DNA of 64,000 nucleotides from Nomia melanderi (GCF_051020985.1 NC_135012.1:8682451-8746450), one strand, 5' to 3'; shown: positions 37,181 through 50,140, counted from the first letter of the stretch. Notes: generated by a model from the sequence alone, not told the origin. Made by a program: numbers and translations.

Positions 37181-39120
37181 CAAAGTACTTCAATTAGGGG
37201 TGGCGGCCGCGTCGCAGCGCGTGCAACGCGATAGTTAAACGTTCCGGGCGCGTGTCACCTTCGCGGCGTTTCAGGTGGCACGGATATCGTGTAACACTGT
37301 CGGAAGAAAATTTCCCGGAGCCGCTAGCGGAGACCGTACCCTAGAGCCTTCAGCAAAATCTGCTTCAACACTCTTCCATATACACGTGCGCATATATACT
37401 GGGTGATTAAAAAAGTCGGTTCCAGATTACAGGAACATATAGTATTCACCGAAACAAGCTAAAAGGTGTTAGTAAACATACACCAAAAAACCATCGGAAT
37501 TATTAAATTTTTGTTACACTATACCTATAAGGCAAGATTTGAAAAATATGATAAACAATAGCTTAATAATATAATAGGCAATAGACCAGTGATTTTGTTG
37601 GATAAACTGAAACAGCGTCGGTATATTGAAAATTTTCAAGCAATAATATAAGTTGTAAAAGTAGTACCTCAATGATAAAAATGTTTCATAATTCCGAACC
37701 CAATAACACTTGGATTTATGTTTGTCAATCCTTTGCACTCGAAACTTTTCCACCAGAAATATTCAACAGTTCCTTACAAGACATAAACAACATTCTTCGA
37801 AATTAACTAACGAGAAAACCCGTAAATTCAAAGCTCAATATTACATACAAAACTTCATAATTGCACAATATCAAATTGATATCCGAGAATCACATCTCGA
37901 CTACAAAGAGTTTACGACTTTAGGACGAGTGTACATCGAGCAATAATCCAAATTCGACATCACTCTTTTAAACACCCTGTACGCACCATCACAGCGTGCA
38001 CACACGCGTCAGCCGATCCGACGTAGTTGTTGTTTTAAGAGGCGACATTTTTGAAGTGGCCATTAGCGCACACGTGTAGATGCGTGTGCCCGCCGCCTTC
38101 TCTTTGCCTCTTTTTGGAGTGGAAACGATTACGTTACAGGGGTGTACGGGCAGCCGCGAACCGGTGTATCGTGCACGGTTCCCGGTTTCAGCCAAGTAGC
38201 GGGCGGAAGAGCGGAAAAGAGAGGAGCCGAAGAGAGCGAGCGAAACGGGAGAAGGAAGAAGAGGTGACCGGGGACGTGAGGGGCGGCTGAACTGCATCCC
38301 CGTCTGAACGAACACGAGGGGTGGGTTAAGAGGGTGTATCACTTGTTTACTACCCCGGCCGCAAACCGCCGACAAAAACATTAATGTCGAACGTTAGCGG
38401 TGATAATGCAGCCGACCCGCACTCTTCCCTCTTTTCCCTGCCCCACCCTCGACCGGCCGGCCGACCAGGGGGTGGGGATCCACTGGGTGAACCGTGAGAC
38501 GACCCATTTATCGAAATCAGTATGGACACATGCGATCGCTAGCTCTCGTGTTCCCGTTTACAAACGGACAGAGAAATTATATTTTAACGCGCCGGTGACT
38601 ACGTGGACGTGGCTCTCTCCTAGGGGGTGGTTTTCATAAATACGGAACGTATCCAGTTACCGCTGCTCGTATCAATCTACCTGGAATTATTGAATTTCTC
38701 GGGTTCTTTTTGCGCCGACCTATAATGGAAAAAATTGATATTTATCGCGGCGGTTGATATTTCGGACGAGGACCCGGTGTATTACAGGGTCAGATGGAGT
38801 GAATTGAAATTTTTGTGTTCTCGTTTATACGACTTTAACGCGCAGTGGTAACCCGTAATGTAGGCAAGCATAGAGCGATGCTGCGTGTAATTGTAAATTC
38901 GAAGTGTGAAATTGCCTTCGTGTCATCTGTCGAGAAAATTCATTTTAGAAATTCTTCAACTATGCATTCTATCGAATAAAACTGAGGGAATGTGTCTGTA
39001 ATATATCATTTCTGATCACATTAAAGGATATTGAATAACATAATTTCTTAAGGTTCATTTTCGAAATATAAACCACCGCAAAAATCCTCGATTCCATATT
39101 TCACAAGCGTACAATTACCC
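37181..39120. other. GC island split by a MITE
   Basis: GGGTGGC at 37198 opens the island. A CA/CG-rich block at 37380-37396 resumes at 37982 after the inserted element. The right part (38200-38640) contains purine-rich and CT-rich strips. Frames of up to 130 codons show no known protein. Confidence 0.55.
37399..37979 (+). mobile_element. 581-bp MITE-like element, probably Tc1/mariner-related
   Basis: The left end CTGGGTGATTAAAAAAGT matches the reverse complement of the right end, CAGGGTGTTTAAAAGAGT, at 15 of 18 positions. A TA dinucleotide flanks each end (37397-37398, 37980-37981), as expected for Tc1/mariner target duplications. The interior is AT-rich. Its two frames (about 78 codons each) lack transposase motifs, so it is non-autonomous. 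Divergent ends suggest an old insertion. An autonomous relative would be needed to fix the family. Confidence 0.6.
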
Positions 39121-40840
39121 CAGCCATGAATAATCCGGCAAGTTAAATCCGACGCCACGACCCGTTTACTTCGCACCGTAAGCAATAATTACCCTTAATG
39201 GAAGGAATCAGGTGGATGGTTTGCAACGGAATGATCGAGCCGGTGCGCGGAGGTCGTAAAAAATGATCGCCACCCCTCGGGAGCTGGGTCGTCGATGATG
39301 GCGAAGAAGGGGGTGGTTGTGGGGGTTGGAGAGGGGGTGTAATTCCGAAGAAAATGGCCTCGTTTATCTGAAAATTCTCCGGCGGGCTCCGATGCCTAGG
39401 CTGAAGAGGATTGGTCGAAACTTTATCCATTTTTGCCCCTGCCCTTCCGCTCCCGGCGGCCGTCTCACCCCCTCTACGCCCCTCGGCGCGTCCCTTCGAG
39501 AGAGCTCGAACCACTTTGCCAGTCTACGAGTGCTAGCATCTCCGGCAACCGCTCCGCTAACCGCCCGGAGGCTGCTCCGCGACTCTTCCAGCCAGCAGCG
39601 GCGTCGCGAACAGAGAGAAAATAGGAGAAAGAGGGAGACAAACTGGTCGTCGCCGGCACAGGGGGAGGGAAAGGGAACGCGAAGTTGGATGGCGCGTGGT
39701 GGTGTGAGGCGGAGGCGGAGGCAAGATGATATTTTCTTATCATCTCATTACTTAATTTTACGATTGCCCCTGATACCGTGCCCGTCGCCATGGTTACCCC
39801 ACTTAAGTGCCCCATAAAAAGATGAATTGCAAGCCGACCATATTTCCCGGCTACGGGAACCCGAACTTCGTTTCTTCCACGACCCTTCGCCGAAGCAACC
39901 GAACACCGGGAGTCTCGTAGGTAACGATGGAACGCGGCTGGATCAATTGAAGATGGTAATTGCATTTTATTTACGGCAGGTCTCCTGGGATCATTGAATC
40001 ACGCCCTTAGGAACCCTCGTGTTTTGCTGTGTTCTGAGGGTGATTTTGTATGATATTCAAAGGCTTGAGTCGCTGAACCTTCCTTGTGACTTGGGGGTTG
40101 TTCCGTTATTCTGAAATTTTCTTTGTACTCGTTAGGTTCAATTTTTGGCGAGAGGAGTTGAGTTATCTGTAAGGTGACTTGATGTATGTTATTTGGAAGA
40201 TAGAATATATTTCATTATAGTGTTTTCTATTGAAGAATGACCTGACAGTTTAATCTCCGAATGACTTGGTGCATCTACGCGGGAACAAAAATGCGATCGG
40301 TCGATTGCGCGTCTACCTCGCAGAATCGAAAAACAACAAGGGAATGCGACCCTGCAATGATGTTGGACCACCAACATAACTTCCTGTGTACTAAACATCA
40401 CACTACACAGTCAACTTCACAAGGCTGACTGCGCTTAATGCAGTTCCTCGAGCGTGCCTCGCTTGAGAATTACATGCACTTTGCATTTCTACCTTCCGCA
40501 GAAACATGTAAGAACTATCGACGAGCCGCTATCGTCCTAACGGAAACCTGTCTGCGGGTCGATTAGCCCCAACCATTCTACGATTTTTCCTTTAAGTAAT
40601 ACCTTCAACAGTCACTGATTTAACGACGAAATAATTTCCCGAATTAAATTCATATCAGCAGATGCATTCTACTAAACCTCACTTCCATCCTTCTTCCTTA
40701 CAACGCTCAAGCGTCCAATTACTCAAACTATCAATCGACATCAGTCATCATTCAAAATCACCCTAGAAAATATCTTTCATCCCATAACTCTCAAAATCAT
40801 CCCCTAAACCTTCACTTTAATCTTCCAAATCAATCCTCAA
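39121..40840. other. GC-rich island and AT-rich valley
   Basis: GCCACCC at 39269, AAAATGGC at 39351 and a purine-rich strip at 39600-39720. T/G-rich at 40010-40190. 40681-40800 counts A41 C38 G6 T35, where G is nearly absent. Open frames (up to 166 codons) are Arg/Ser/Pro-rich and overlap on both strands. Confidence 0.6.
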
Positions 40841-42180
40841 AGACGACTCGTGCACCGCATTCATCGAAACCGTCTCTTGAAAACGACTTTCAATCTCCGT
40901 TTCCCAAAACCACCCCTTGAAAATTCCACATCACACCTTCCCAGACCAAAGTGGTAAGTATCCAGGGTCGGAATCGATACGGTCCCTAAATAAATATCAG
41001 CCATTCGTCTCGTTAAGTGTCGTTCGGATCCAGCTGGCAGGTGATCGCCCGTAGAATCTTAGGCGACCGGTGAACCCCGCCACGAAGAAGGGGACGAAAT
41101 TGATCGCGGCGGTGCCGCGCGATTACACACCGGCGTGTCGGAAATCTTCCGCGCGATCAGGTCCTCTTCTGAGCTATTTCTTGCTGATCGTCGTCGCCGG
41201 GCCAGCGCCGGAGCCGTTCCCAACAGTCTTCTCTCCTCATCACCGTCGTCACGGCTGCCTTCCTCCGGGCTCCTTTATCCTGCAGTATCTATCTTCATTT
41301 TCTTAATCGCTCCCAGCTACCGCCGCGCGCGGCTCCCGTCCACCCACTCGCCCCTCATCGTCCTTCGCCCCGCGTCCCGCCCGCCACCGCCTCGGCCCGT
41401 TTTCGCTGGCCAAGATGGCGCCGTTGACGAAGACGTATTACCCGGCACACTGCCGGCTGAAAGGGATCGGCTACGGATTTCTAAGAGATTGGACCGCCCT
41501 AACGAGTAGATTCTTTGCGTCGAATCGCCCGGTAATCCGAGCGGTCTTAGGCGGAACAGGATTAAACGGGCGATGGAGGGTCTGGCACCTGATAAATCGT
41601 TCGATGAACGGTGGTATTCTTTTTTACGACTGACGTACCGAGTTGGATTAAAATGAAATGAAAGATGTCTTTTAAGAACTTGGAAGTTTTACGTAATAAT
41701 TCTGTTGTTATTGGGTGAACGAGTTTTACATGTAGTGGTACTGCTTGAGAGTGGAACTTCTTTGGTATATTAATTATTATGTTGTAGGCAGAAATTTTGT
41801 TTAATAGTGAGAAAAATATCGTAGGGCACCTGAAATTGGAGAATGTTAAATAAAAAAGAAGACTATTAACTGTAATACTACACTTTAATGATTAACATAA
41901 AAATATTAAGACAATTTAAAATTACGATTGAATACATAGAATCTTATTCATCAGAGAAAATATACTGATGGCGCCAGGAAAAATGAAACCATTGAACACC
42001 TAGAATCATCTGAGATAGTTTTAGTTTGATGAAATAAATTGAATCACTTTAACTAGAATAATGCCTCTCACACCAATAAAGAGAAACGAATCTGAAACAA
42101 GTTCTCTCAAAATAAACCACCGGTCATTCCCAAGAAAAAAATTATTCCAGAAATGAAACCGTTTATTCATATACACACAG
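40841..42180. other. GC-rich island and AT-rich valley
   Basis: A GTG|GTAAGTATCC donor-like word lies near 40950. The right part is CT-rich (41200-41400). A composite AGATGGCGCC site lies at 41413, and a second TGATGGCGCC lies in the AT-rich valley near 41967. The 124-codon frame (41135-41509) is Ser/Pro/Arg-rich and unrecognised. Confidence 0.5.
41412..41422 (+). promoter_or_regulatory. CTCF-like or PHO/YY1-like composite site
   Basis: AAGATGGCGCC overlaps the fly CTCF-type core (RGTGGCGCC/AGATGGCGCC) and the PHO/YY1 core (AAGATGGC). A second TGATGGCGCC occurs about 550 bp away. Either factor is possible, and binding is inferred from the motif only. Confidence 0.3.
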
Positions 42181-44620
42181 TAGAGATCCAGATTCACCGG
42201 ATCAGTTTTTACCCTCATCTGTTGCCTGAGCGCGGAGGATGTTCCTAATTCGATTGCTTTCGTTAATCTCGGTAGCGCCGTACACACACGCACTCACACC
42301 GACGCCAGGCCACGTGCAAGAGCTCTCTGCCGAGGAGTAATCCGGAGACGAGGTAAAGCACGCGTGCACGCACATACCCGTGCACGTTCACACGTACACA
42401 GGCGCACACGCATCCCCATGCGGCCGGAAACCGGGAGCACGGAGGAAGCCGAATGTGGGACAAACTCATACCCCATTCATCCGAACCACGCTAGCCGCGC
42501 GTTTGCCTTCTGGTGAAAGTCGAGAAACCCGTTACTGTCGCTCCGTCTGTTTCTCCCTGGCGATTTGTTTCGTCCGGCCTCACTTTCTCCTTATTGATTT
42601 TTATGCTCGGGACCGACCGCAAGCTGACCGACCAACCATGCGAATTCATTTTTCAATCGTGATTTCTCGCATTCTCCTTACATCCGACTAAAAATGAAGC
42701 AAGTCTCACTGTCACTATTCGTGTTGATACTTAACAGTACTCGTAATGATATTTTAACAAATTCATCCGTTTTGTAAAAGATGATAAAAAAAAGGTTATC
42801 GGTGTCCTATATCTCAAACAATGACTTGAGGCTATTATGAAAAGCTGTGGAAGATTAAATCGACATTTTTCATACGAAACGCGAGATGTTGGTCGACAGA
42901 ATGGTTGATATATAGTGAGAACCTCGAGTCCTGTTTTTCAGTGGAGTCTTCTCCACCGTTGAAAGAAGTCGGTGGAAGGGCGTCGCTTTCCCGGCGATCC
43001 TCGAGCAAACTGGATAGACGAAATTGGACGCTCGGGGGTGGCCCCGAAGTACTCGAAAGACGACGAAGTCGCGAAGAAGAAGCGGAAGAACCGGAAGAAC
43101 GTCTGGGAGGTGGGTTGAGCGAGCACCGGGAGAACGAGGGGTGGGTAGCTAGGTGGTTGGAGCAACTTGCCGGCGAGAAAACGAGTTTCTGCCCGGAAAG
43201 TCTGGCTGCAGCCCCTTCGCGGAGGCACACCGCGCCCTGCCCCCGCCGCCGCCGCCCCCTCCGGTGGCAGTATCAAGACCCGTGTGCCCAGCGGTGGTGT
43301 CCGTGTAACTCCGAAGGTGTGCAAGAACGAAGTTGCCGGTGCCGGCGAGAGACAGAGGCCGAGGCGGTGGAGACAGAAGGCTGGAGTAAGAAGAAACCGA
43401 GGATAAAGGGGGTGGTTTCAAGGAGGAAAGAGAAAGGAGAAGAGAGAGCGTCGATTGGACGGAAAGAGAGGCAAAAGAGAGAGCCGGGATCGAAAGACGA
43501 AGAGAGAAGGACGGAGGGGGAGAGAGAAGCGAAGCTTTTCCTTAGCTCCCCGAGTGGGGGCAGCCATTTTCCCGAGTTCTTAATATTTTCATGATGGCGG
43601 CCGGTGCTGGCGGAGCCGCTTGGAAATGGGGAGTGGGTGGCGGTGGGTAGCTCGAGGGTGGCCGGGTGTGGGGTGGATGAAAGAGGGTGGGCAAGCGGAA
43701 CGGAGCACCAGAGGCGGGCTAAGGGGGAGGCCAGGTGGGGCGAGAGGGGAGAAATTAGAAAAGGGGAGATTTAAATATCAAGCTCCGAGGGGCGGACCGC
43801 GTTCCGTCTTCCTCGCTCCGTACCGGCCACCCTCGACCACCCTCTCTTTCTCTCTTGCCCTCTCGACTCGTCTCTTTCTCTCTCTATCTCGCTTCTTTCT
43901 CCGTTCGCCCTTACCGGTTCTCACTCTTTCCACCCTCTTTCGCCCGTCGTCTCTACGGTTCTTCTCTTTCCCGCCCCCGCCGGCCCCCGTTCCTCTCCCC
44001 GCATTACCAGCCCGTTCTTCGCTTATGCACCCATACAAACGCCGGGCCGGTTCGCCGGCCCGTGTACACACACAGGGCCAGACGCACGCTCACGCACACA
44101 CACGCCTATCGATCCTCGGCCAGAGAAAAGGCGTCTTAGAGCCGGTTCGACGTCGGAGAGGACGGCCGCGCTAAGGCAGCGCGCTACGTGCTAATTGGAC
44201 GGCCCCTGCCGACGACGCTTTTGTCCTTTCCTTGGACCCGGCACACCGACTTCGCCCCCGATACAACGACACACTCGCGCCCCCGGCGAGCGTCGACGGG
44301 TATGCGGCCTCCCGCGCCACCGCCGACACCCCCACGCGCCCCCGCGCCATGCAACGGGGAATGCACCGGCTGAATGCCGGCTCGCATAATTCGGAAAAAC
44401 TATCAGGGGACCTGGCGCCGATGAAACAACACCGCGTTCCATTGTCCGCATTCAGTGTGCTCGGCCCTGCTCACCTGGGAATCCCGATTTTTACGGGTCT
44501 CCGGGCGCTGGTATCTCGGTCGAGGTCCAATTGTTCGACCGCTCCACGGCTGAATCCGTTTTTCGGCCGCGATGATACCTCTGTGGTTTCAGCGGATTCT
44601 GCCGGATGATTTTGATCCAT
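42181..44620. other. paired GC-rich islands with GA-rich to CT-rich switch
   Basis: A small island (42190-42640) holds a CA/CG block. The large island is purine-rich at 42980-43540 and pyrimidine-rich at 43800-44040. GGGTGGC lies at 43036, 43635 and 43656, GCCACCC at 43826, and GCCATTTT at 43563. The 229-codon frame at 42905-43594, the longest in the window, is a Glu/Arg-rich product of the purine tract. Confidence 0.6.
42278..42415. repeat. CA/CG alternating block
   Basis: CACACACG-type runs at 42280-42300 and 42357-42415, with GCACGCGTGCACG in the second part, flank a non-repetitive spacer. It resembles the blocks at 9088, 33059, 44060 and 48065. Confidence 0.5.
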
Positions 44621-46180
44621 TTTTGGGGATAATAGGAATATTGGGTTTGATGATGTCGGAGCGTTCTTTGCTATTGGTTTTAGGGATGCAGAGTGGCGTG
44701 ATCATTTTTTCGAAATCGTCTGGGTGGGGCATGTAAAGTGTTGGACATTAGGGTTTCTGAGGTTAGTATATTAGTAGGGACTAATGTGTTTCTGCCTAAC
44801 TGTTTCTGTTAATGGTACTTTTTTAATAGGGGCGGTAATATTTAGTTACTTTGTCAGCAAATGTGTTGAGAGTGACGAATGTACAGGGCAAATAATTAGT
44901 TTTCCTTGAAAATAGTATAGTATTACTTATGTCTGAATAGAAAGGTTATTTAATTTAACACTGCATTTTTTAATTATTCTGTTGGCTTCAGTTAAGGTAT
45001 TACAAAAAATGAATCAGATATTGAGAAATTAATTCAATGTTGAATTACTGATAGTTGAATGGTGTGATAATTGCATTAAATGCGAATTCCCACGTGTAGG
45101 AGTTCTGCGCGAATGCGTAGAAGTCTCGTTCAAGAATCTATGCTAATCCCTCGGAGGAGACGGGCACATTTGATCCTGAATTTTGGGTTACCGGGTTCCG
45201 TAAACCCGCGTGTGGCGCGATGTTCACGTGTGCGATGTCACGTGTTTGATGTAGGTCAATGTCTTCGGCACCGGTCAACGTTCCAAACGCGTCGCCACAA
45301 ATCAAATAACTGTGTACTTGCTCTCGCATGTAGCCACCGTTTCAGTGTGCCGAGGACGCGAGGACGTTCCCATGCAATTTCCAGGTGTTCCGCCATTCTG
45401 ACCGCGAATGAACATCATTAACGTCCCATTCATGTCACGAAAAAATTATCCCAAATTTCATTACGATCCACTCCCACAATTCGCGAATGCGACAATCGAA
45501 TTGACACAGGAAAAAGTCATTCTTCAAATCACTTCTTTAAACACGAGATTCAACGACTCTCTGGAAAATTACTCTACTGGATCTAACATACGAGAAGGAT
45601 ATCAGTTCCTGAAGGATCGCCTGCCGGAAACATCCAATCTCCTTTTTTCCCGTGAAACATAATCGATGAAGACGTTGCATGTCCTCCAACGAATTTCGCT
45701 CTATTCGTCAAAATCCAGAGAGTGGAGGTGTCGGGAGATCGGAAGAAGAGTTAATCGAAATCTTAATCCAACTTCTGCGATTGAAACTATCGCGTCATCC
45801 CATAAGTAAGATTCTCCGTCGCCCTACTTTAAAGAACCAAAATAGTTGGAATATTCATCGGGTAGATTAAACAATTGTTCGCTATTGTGTTCGTTAATGA
45901 GAAACTAACAATAAGTAGTTAATTTCTAGAAAACCGAATATGTCTAGCACATTACTAATGCTATACCGTCTATCTTATTGCGGTTTCAACAAATGCTATC
46001 GAATATACCTAACAAAGTAAAAATGTTAATTTTCCTTCGTCGAATGAATGCATTCATAAAAATAATAAGCTTACATATAACTCTTACAGCTCTTATTCAA
46101 TATTCGCGTACAAAATCGCAGTCTCCTCACTGCTACATCTACAAGACCCCAGGACGTTTCCATCGAGCGAACATCTAAAT
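44621..46180. other. T/G-rich valley and mixed-GC region
   Basis: 44641-44760 counts A21 C13 G41 T45. 45080-45420 is a small GC patch. 45408-45870 has two successive + strand frames (84 and 63 codons, different phases) that look less repetitive than most but match nothing I know. No gene called. Confidence 0.5.
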
Positions 46181-47870
46181 GTTAATTAAACGAGCAAGGA
46201 CTCACAATTCAATATTCCCAACAAAACCGTTCACGGTTCCACGGAAACGAAGTACTCGAAGATCAAAAGTAGCCAACCACGACCGACCCGAAAATTCCCA
46301 GCAAAACATCGTTCGGCAGTCGACATTACGAACTACAAGAATACACCGTTAAAAACTCCGGTCGGTCGATCGAACGCGAAACGAGCCACCGAACGTCGAG
46401 CATAGCTCCTCCCGAGGTAAGAGGAGAATATTAGTTACCCTTTCAGTCGTAAGCGAACGCCGTAAAATAATTCAGCGTGTTATTCCTTCGCCGTGCTCCA
46501 CGGAGGTGGGCCCCTGATACGGAAGTAAGGAAACTTATGAAAATCTATATAAGGAAAATTCTCAAGAGTGAGATCGTCGGGCGAGCGAACTGAAGGGGTT
46601 CGCGGGGGGCGGCCGACGCAGCGAAGTCGGGGGTGGTTGCCGAGCGTTCTCGAAAGGAAGGAAGAAGGTGAAAGGGAAGAGGGCGCGAAGAAGAAAGGTG
46701 CGGGGGTGGCGAGGCGGTGGAAAGGAATAGGTAGGGAACTCGAATTCGTCCTTTGAGAGGCCGACAGCAGGCGCCAGCCGGAGGAAACAGAGTAAAATGT
46801 CCTGGAAACAACGAAGTCTTTCGCTACCCTCCCCCACCCCCTCCGACGCCCTATCGCAGGTATAATACCCCCTCGTCCCAAGAAGCTTACCCGCCCTATA
46901 TTTTCCGTATCTGGAATAAGTGTGCAAGGGGCTTGCAAGACTGTGCGCTACGCCCCCTTCTTTAATTACGTTCAGCCGCCCCTCGCGAGCAACTACTTCT
47001 CCACGAGGTGGTACCCCTTCCGAGAGACACCCTCGCGCAACCGGCTCGAACGTTTTCCTCCGCCACCCCCTCCTTGCCGCTTCGTTTTATCTATCCATCC
47101 TACTCGGTGTCTTCTGTTTTTAGGGAACAAAATTTTAATTGGAATTTCGTGAGCCCTCACGCCCCCCGCCGCGAAGCTCCTACCGTTTCCGTCTTCTGTT
47201 CTTAACGCTGCCACTCTCCGTTCTCTTTCCACTGATCCGCGCCAGCTTCGTCTGTCCTTTGTGCTCGCCGTTTCCGCGAGCCAGGAACCGCCCGCCGCCA
47301 CCCCCGAACCCCGTGACTTCCAACGGGACCGATAATCCAATAGGCTTCGTTCTCCCCCCCGTGAAACGATGGATGATGGATGAATATTAAACGGAGCCTG
47401 TTACGGATGGATGACTCGCGAGATAGGTCAAGATGAGGGGATATAAAATTCCTAGGTGGATCTTGAATTTTTTGGATGCTGACTCTTTTGGTCGATGTTG
47501 GTTTTTGGGTGGTGGAATATACAGAGAATTGTGTTAAGTTTGATTGGTGGCAATACCTAAGTGATGATAAATTTAACATGATATATTGAAGTGCAGAATA
47601 GCCGAGTTCACGGTTAAAAATTCAATGTAAATATAATATTTTAGAGACAGAAAGTAGACCAGAATAAAATAATCCATCTTGATACTTAATAAATTAGTGT
47701 TTCATTTTTCTGACACTATACCGCTTATATTCACACAAAGTGCCAGAAACTGTGCAATCAAAATACTGAAAGCCTAACAAGAGATATAAATTTAATCTAG
47801 AAATATGTGACTACATTTTGACAGTGAAAAAGCATTTTGTGCTCATCCTTTCTTTAAAGGGGAAGAGGTA
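46181..47870. other. GC island with clear A/C, GA, CT, T/G order
   Basis: A/C-rich at 46181-46300, purine-rich at 46590-46740 with GGGTGGC at 46704, pyrimidine-rich at 46820-47310 with GCCACCC at 47062 and 47297, and T/G-rich at 47450-47530. The G-rich form of the motif lies in the left half and the C-rich form in the right half. Confidence 0.65.
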
Positions 47871-48950
47871 AAGTGTTATACATATTGACCGATCACGTAG
47901 ATTAAGGATCCAGTGGGATGACTGTCTTTCGGTACGACGAAATTTGTCCAGCGAAATCGTAAGAAACACGTGTCGGTAGGAGCAGGTCCCAGAAAGGCAT
48001 CCGAGCGAAACTCAGGGTAATCAACCGTCCTTTATTTCGAGAGCAAACAGAGACCGCTTTGCACCGGCACAAACGTACACATACACGTACGCGTCTCGTG
48101 GACTGTCACAAATAGGGGGTGGCGATGCGTCGCTTGAGCCCGACGTTTTTTTGTTTCTTTCTTAATTAAGCACCTTCAGATTTTTCAAGCCCCAAGTATT
48201 TTTTCACCGGACCAGTTCTTGCTCGTCTAGCAGGGATGAAGCCATCTTCTTTGTGCCGTTCGTCTCCTATCGATTTTGCAATTAGTAAGAAAGTAATCCA
48301 ACCCCTTATATATATATATCCACCCTCGAATCCCCTGCAAAGATAATCGACGTTCCAAGAAAAGCGCCTCTAATTGCGACGCATCGGAGGAACCCTTCCG
48401 GACAACGAACAGATTTTTCCCTACTCTGAGTTCCCATGGTAGTGCCACGCGGAGATCGACGGAATCGAGGTAGCAACCGTTCACTGATCTTTTCACCCTC
48501 TATTCAATGTGTATATTTGATTATTCGTAAGGCGAGTTGTTAGTGGTGAGTTGAAATTCAAATAATTGGATTATGTTTGGGAATTTTGTGATAATCTGTG
48601 TGAGTGTAATGAATTCATTGTTATTGGATATACTACTGAAGTGTGATACTTAATTATAAGTACATTTCTAACGACAAATATTCTGACTAGTGATTTTAAC
48701 TTTTCTAGTAAAACTATTGCAAAACAATATTAACATTTTTACGAATACTTTATGTGAGTAACCAAATATCTTCAAGATATAATTACTGTTACCGAAAATT
48801 ACCAAAGAAACAGCTTCAAAAGATTTTCCGCAGATTAAAGGAACATTCGCCAAACAGCAACCTAAAGAACATTAAATTATCAATTTCCCATTTCCAATTA
48901 TCAATTCCTACAATTACACCCCAGAAACTGAACCATTAAAAGCAAAAATC
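47871..48950. other. GC island and AT-rich valley
   Basis: A short CA/CG run at 48065-48090, GGGTGGC at 48117, GCCATCTT at 48241 and (TA)n at 48307. The valley ends A/C-rich. No recognisable gene. Confidence 0.55.
48307..48319 (+). repeat. short (TA)n repeat
   Basis: Thirteen bases of alternating TA within the island's right half. Minor simple repeat. Confidence 0.75.
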
Positions 48951-49191
48951 CATGGAGGAAGCAAAGTACTAAACGGAATCGACGGCCAAGCTCCCGACTC
49001 CTTCGATGGTGGAGTGGAAACGGTGGTTCAAGAGCAAGAGAACCGCGACAGCAGAAAATAGCCGGCTCTGAAAACATTTCCGGCCGATTGAAACGCGCAG
49101 ATTGGTCCAGCGGCGGGAAAGAACGAGGAGATGAGGGGAGTTGTGGGTGGGATGGAAAACGAAGACGAAGAGGGAGAGAAAGAGGAAGAGA

Positions 49192-49236
<45 letters not shown>

Positions 49237-50140
49237 AGAGAAAGGAGTCGGAGATAGAACCGCTCGATTGAGTCCACTGAAACAGTTTGTGTCTGCGGTC
49301 CACCGAAATTGATCCGGCAACACCGCGGCAACTGTCTCCAACACTCTCCAGCCCTACGCCCACGCTCTCTCCCTCTCTTTCTCTCGTCTCTCTTTCGATC
49401 CCTCTTTCTCCCTTTCCGCCGCCATCGGTAACCGCCACCACATCCTCCCGTTCTCGTTCTGGCCGCGCGGACACCTGTGGTACGTCCTCGAGGATCTTGA
49501 CCCTCTGCGGCGATTTTATCTTGGATATCGGGGCGATTATGGAATCGATCGTGATCGACTCATCCTGTCGTAAACCTGTGTTCCTGGGCAAATTGTTTCA
49601 CCATTTACGAATTGAGTTATGTCCCTCGGATTTATTAGTGTTTTCTTTATAACAAATGCTTCGTTATTGCTGAAATATCATTACTGTTGAACATAGACGT
49701 TTTTCAATTAATATTAATTGGTCTGAAAAGCTAATTTTTCAATGAAAATGATATTTTAAATGTAAGTAATGGCCGTTCGAGTAAGGAATTGTTGAATTAG
49801 TTATATTTACCTTGCGATCGTTACTATTCAGTGAGAATTTACTGTCATCTCCGGTTTTCTTAATTAAAAGATCCAATTAATCGATTCATCCTGTGTTACC
49901 GAAATTATTGGCAGAGAATGTCTTTAATATTCCCCTGAAAGATGTATAACGATCAAAAAGTAAGTTTCCGATATCTAGCATTCCTTATGAATCTAAAATG
50001 TCTTCCTCGCTTAAACATTCATAGAATATTTTCTAAAAATCCAATTGCAAAAGGATATCTCCAATGACCATTCCGCCATCCACTTCTTTTACTCTCGACA
50101 ACAGCATTATTAAATACAGAAAAGTGATCGATCTCCTTCG
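48951..50140. other. best example of a mirror-skew island unit
   Basis: 48841-48960 counts A52 C30 G11 T27. 49141-49260 has 108 purines of 120. 49321-49440 has 91 pyrimidines of 120. 49621-49740 counts A34 C17 G17 T52. The purine part holds (AG)19. Frames of up to 187 codons on the minus strand are Ser/Leu repeats from that tract. Confidence 0.7.
49195..49232 (+). repeat. (AG)19 microsatellite
   Basis: 38 uninterrupted bases of AG within a longer purine-rich stretch (49120-49260). Likely length-polymorphic, and a potential GAGA-factor platform. Confidence 0.97.

Noticed and set aside
42905..43594. 229-codon + strand frame, the longest in the window
   Set aside because: Rich in Glu, Arg and Ser because it reads a purine tract. 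No domain, and overlapping frames are open on the other strand.
45408..45870. Two successive + strand frames of 84 and 63 codons
   Set aside because: Different phases, no recognisable domain and no splice pair that would join them.
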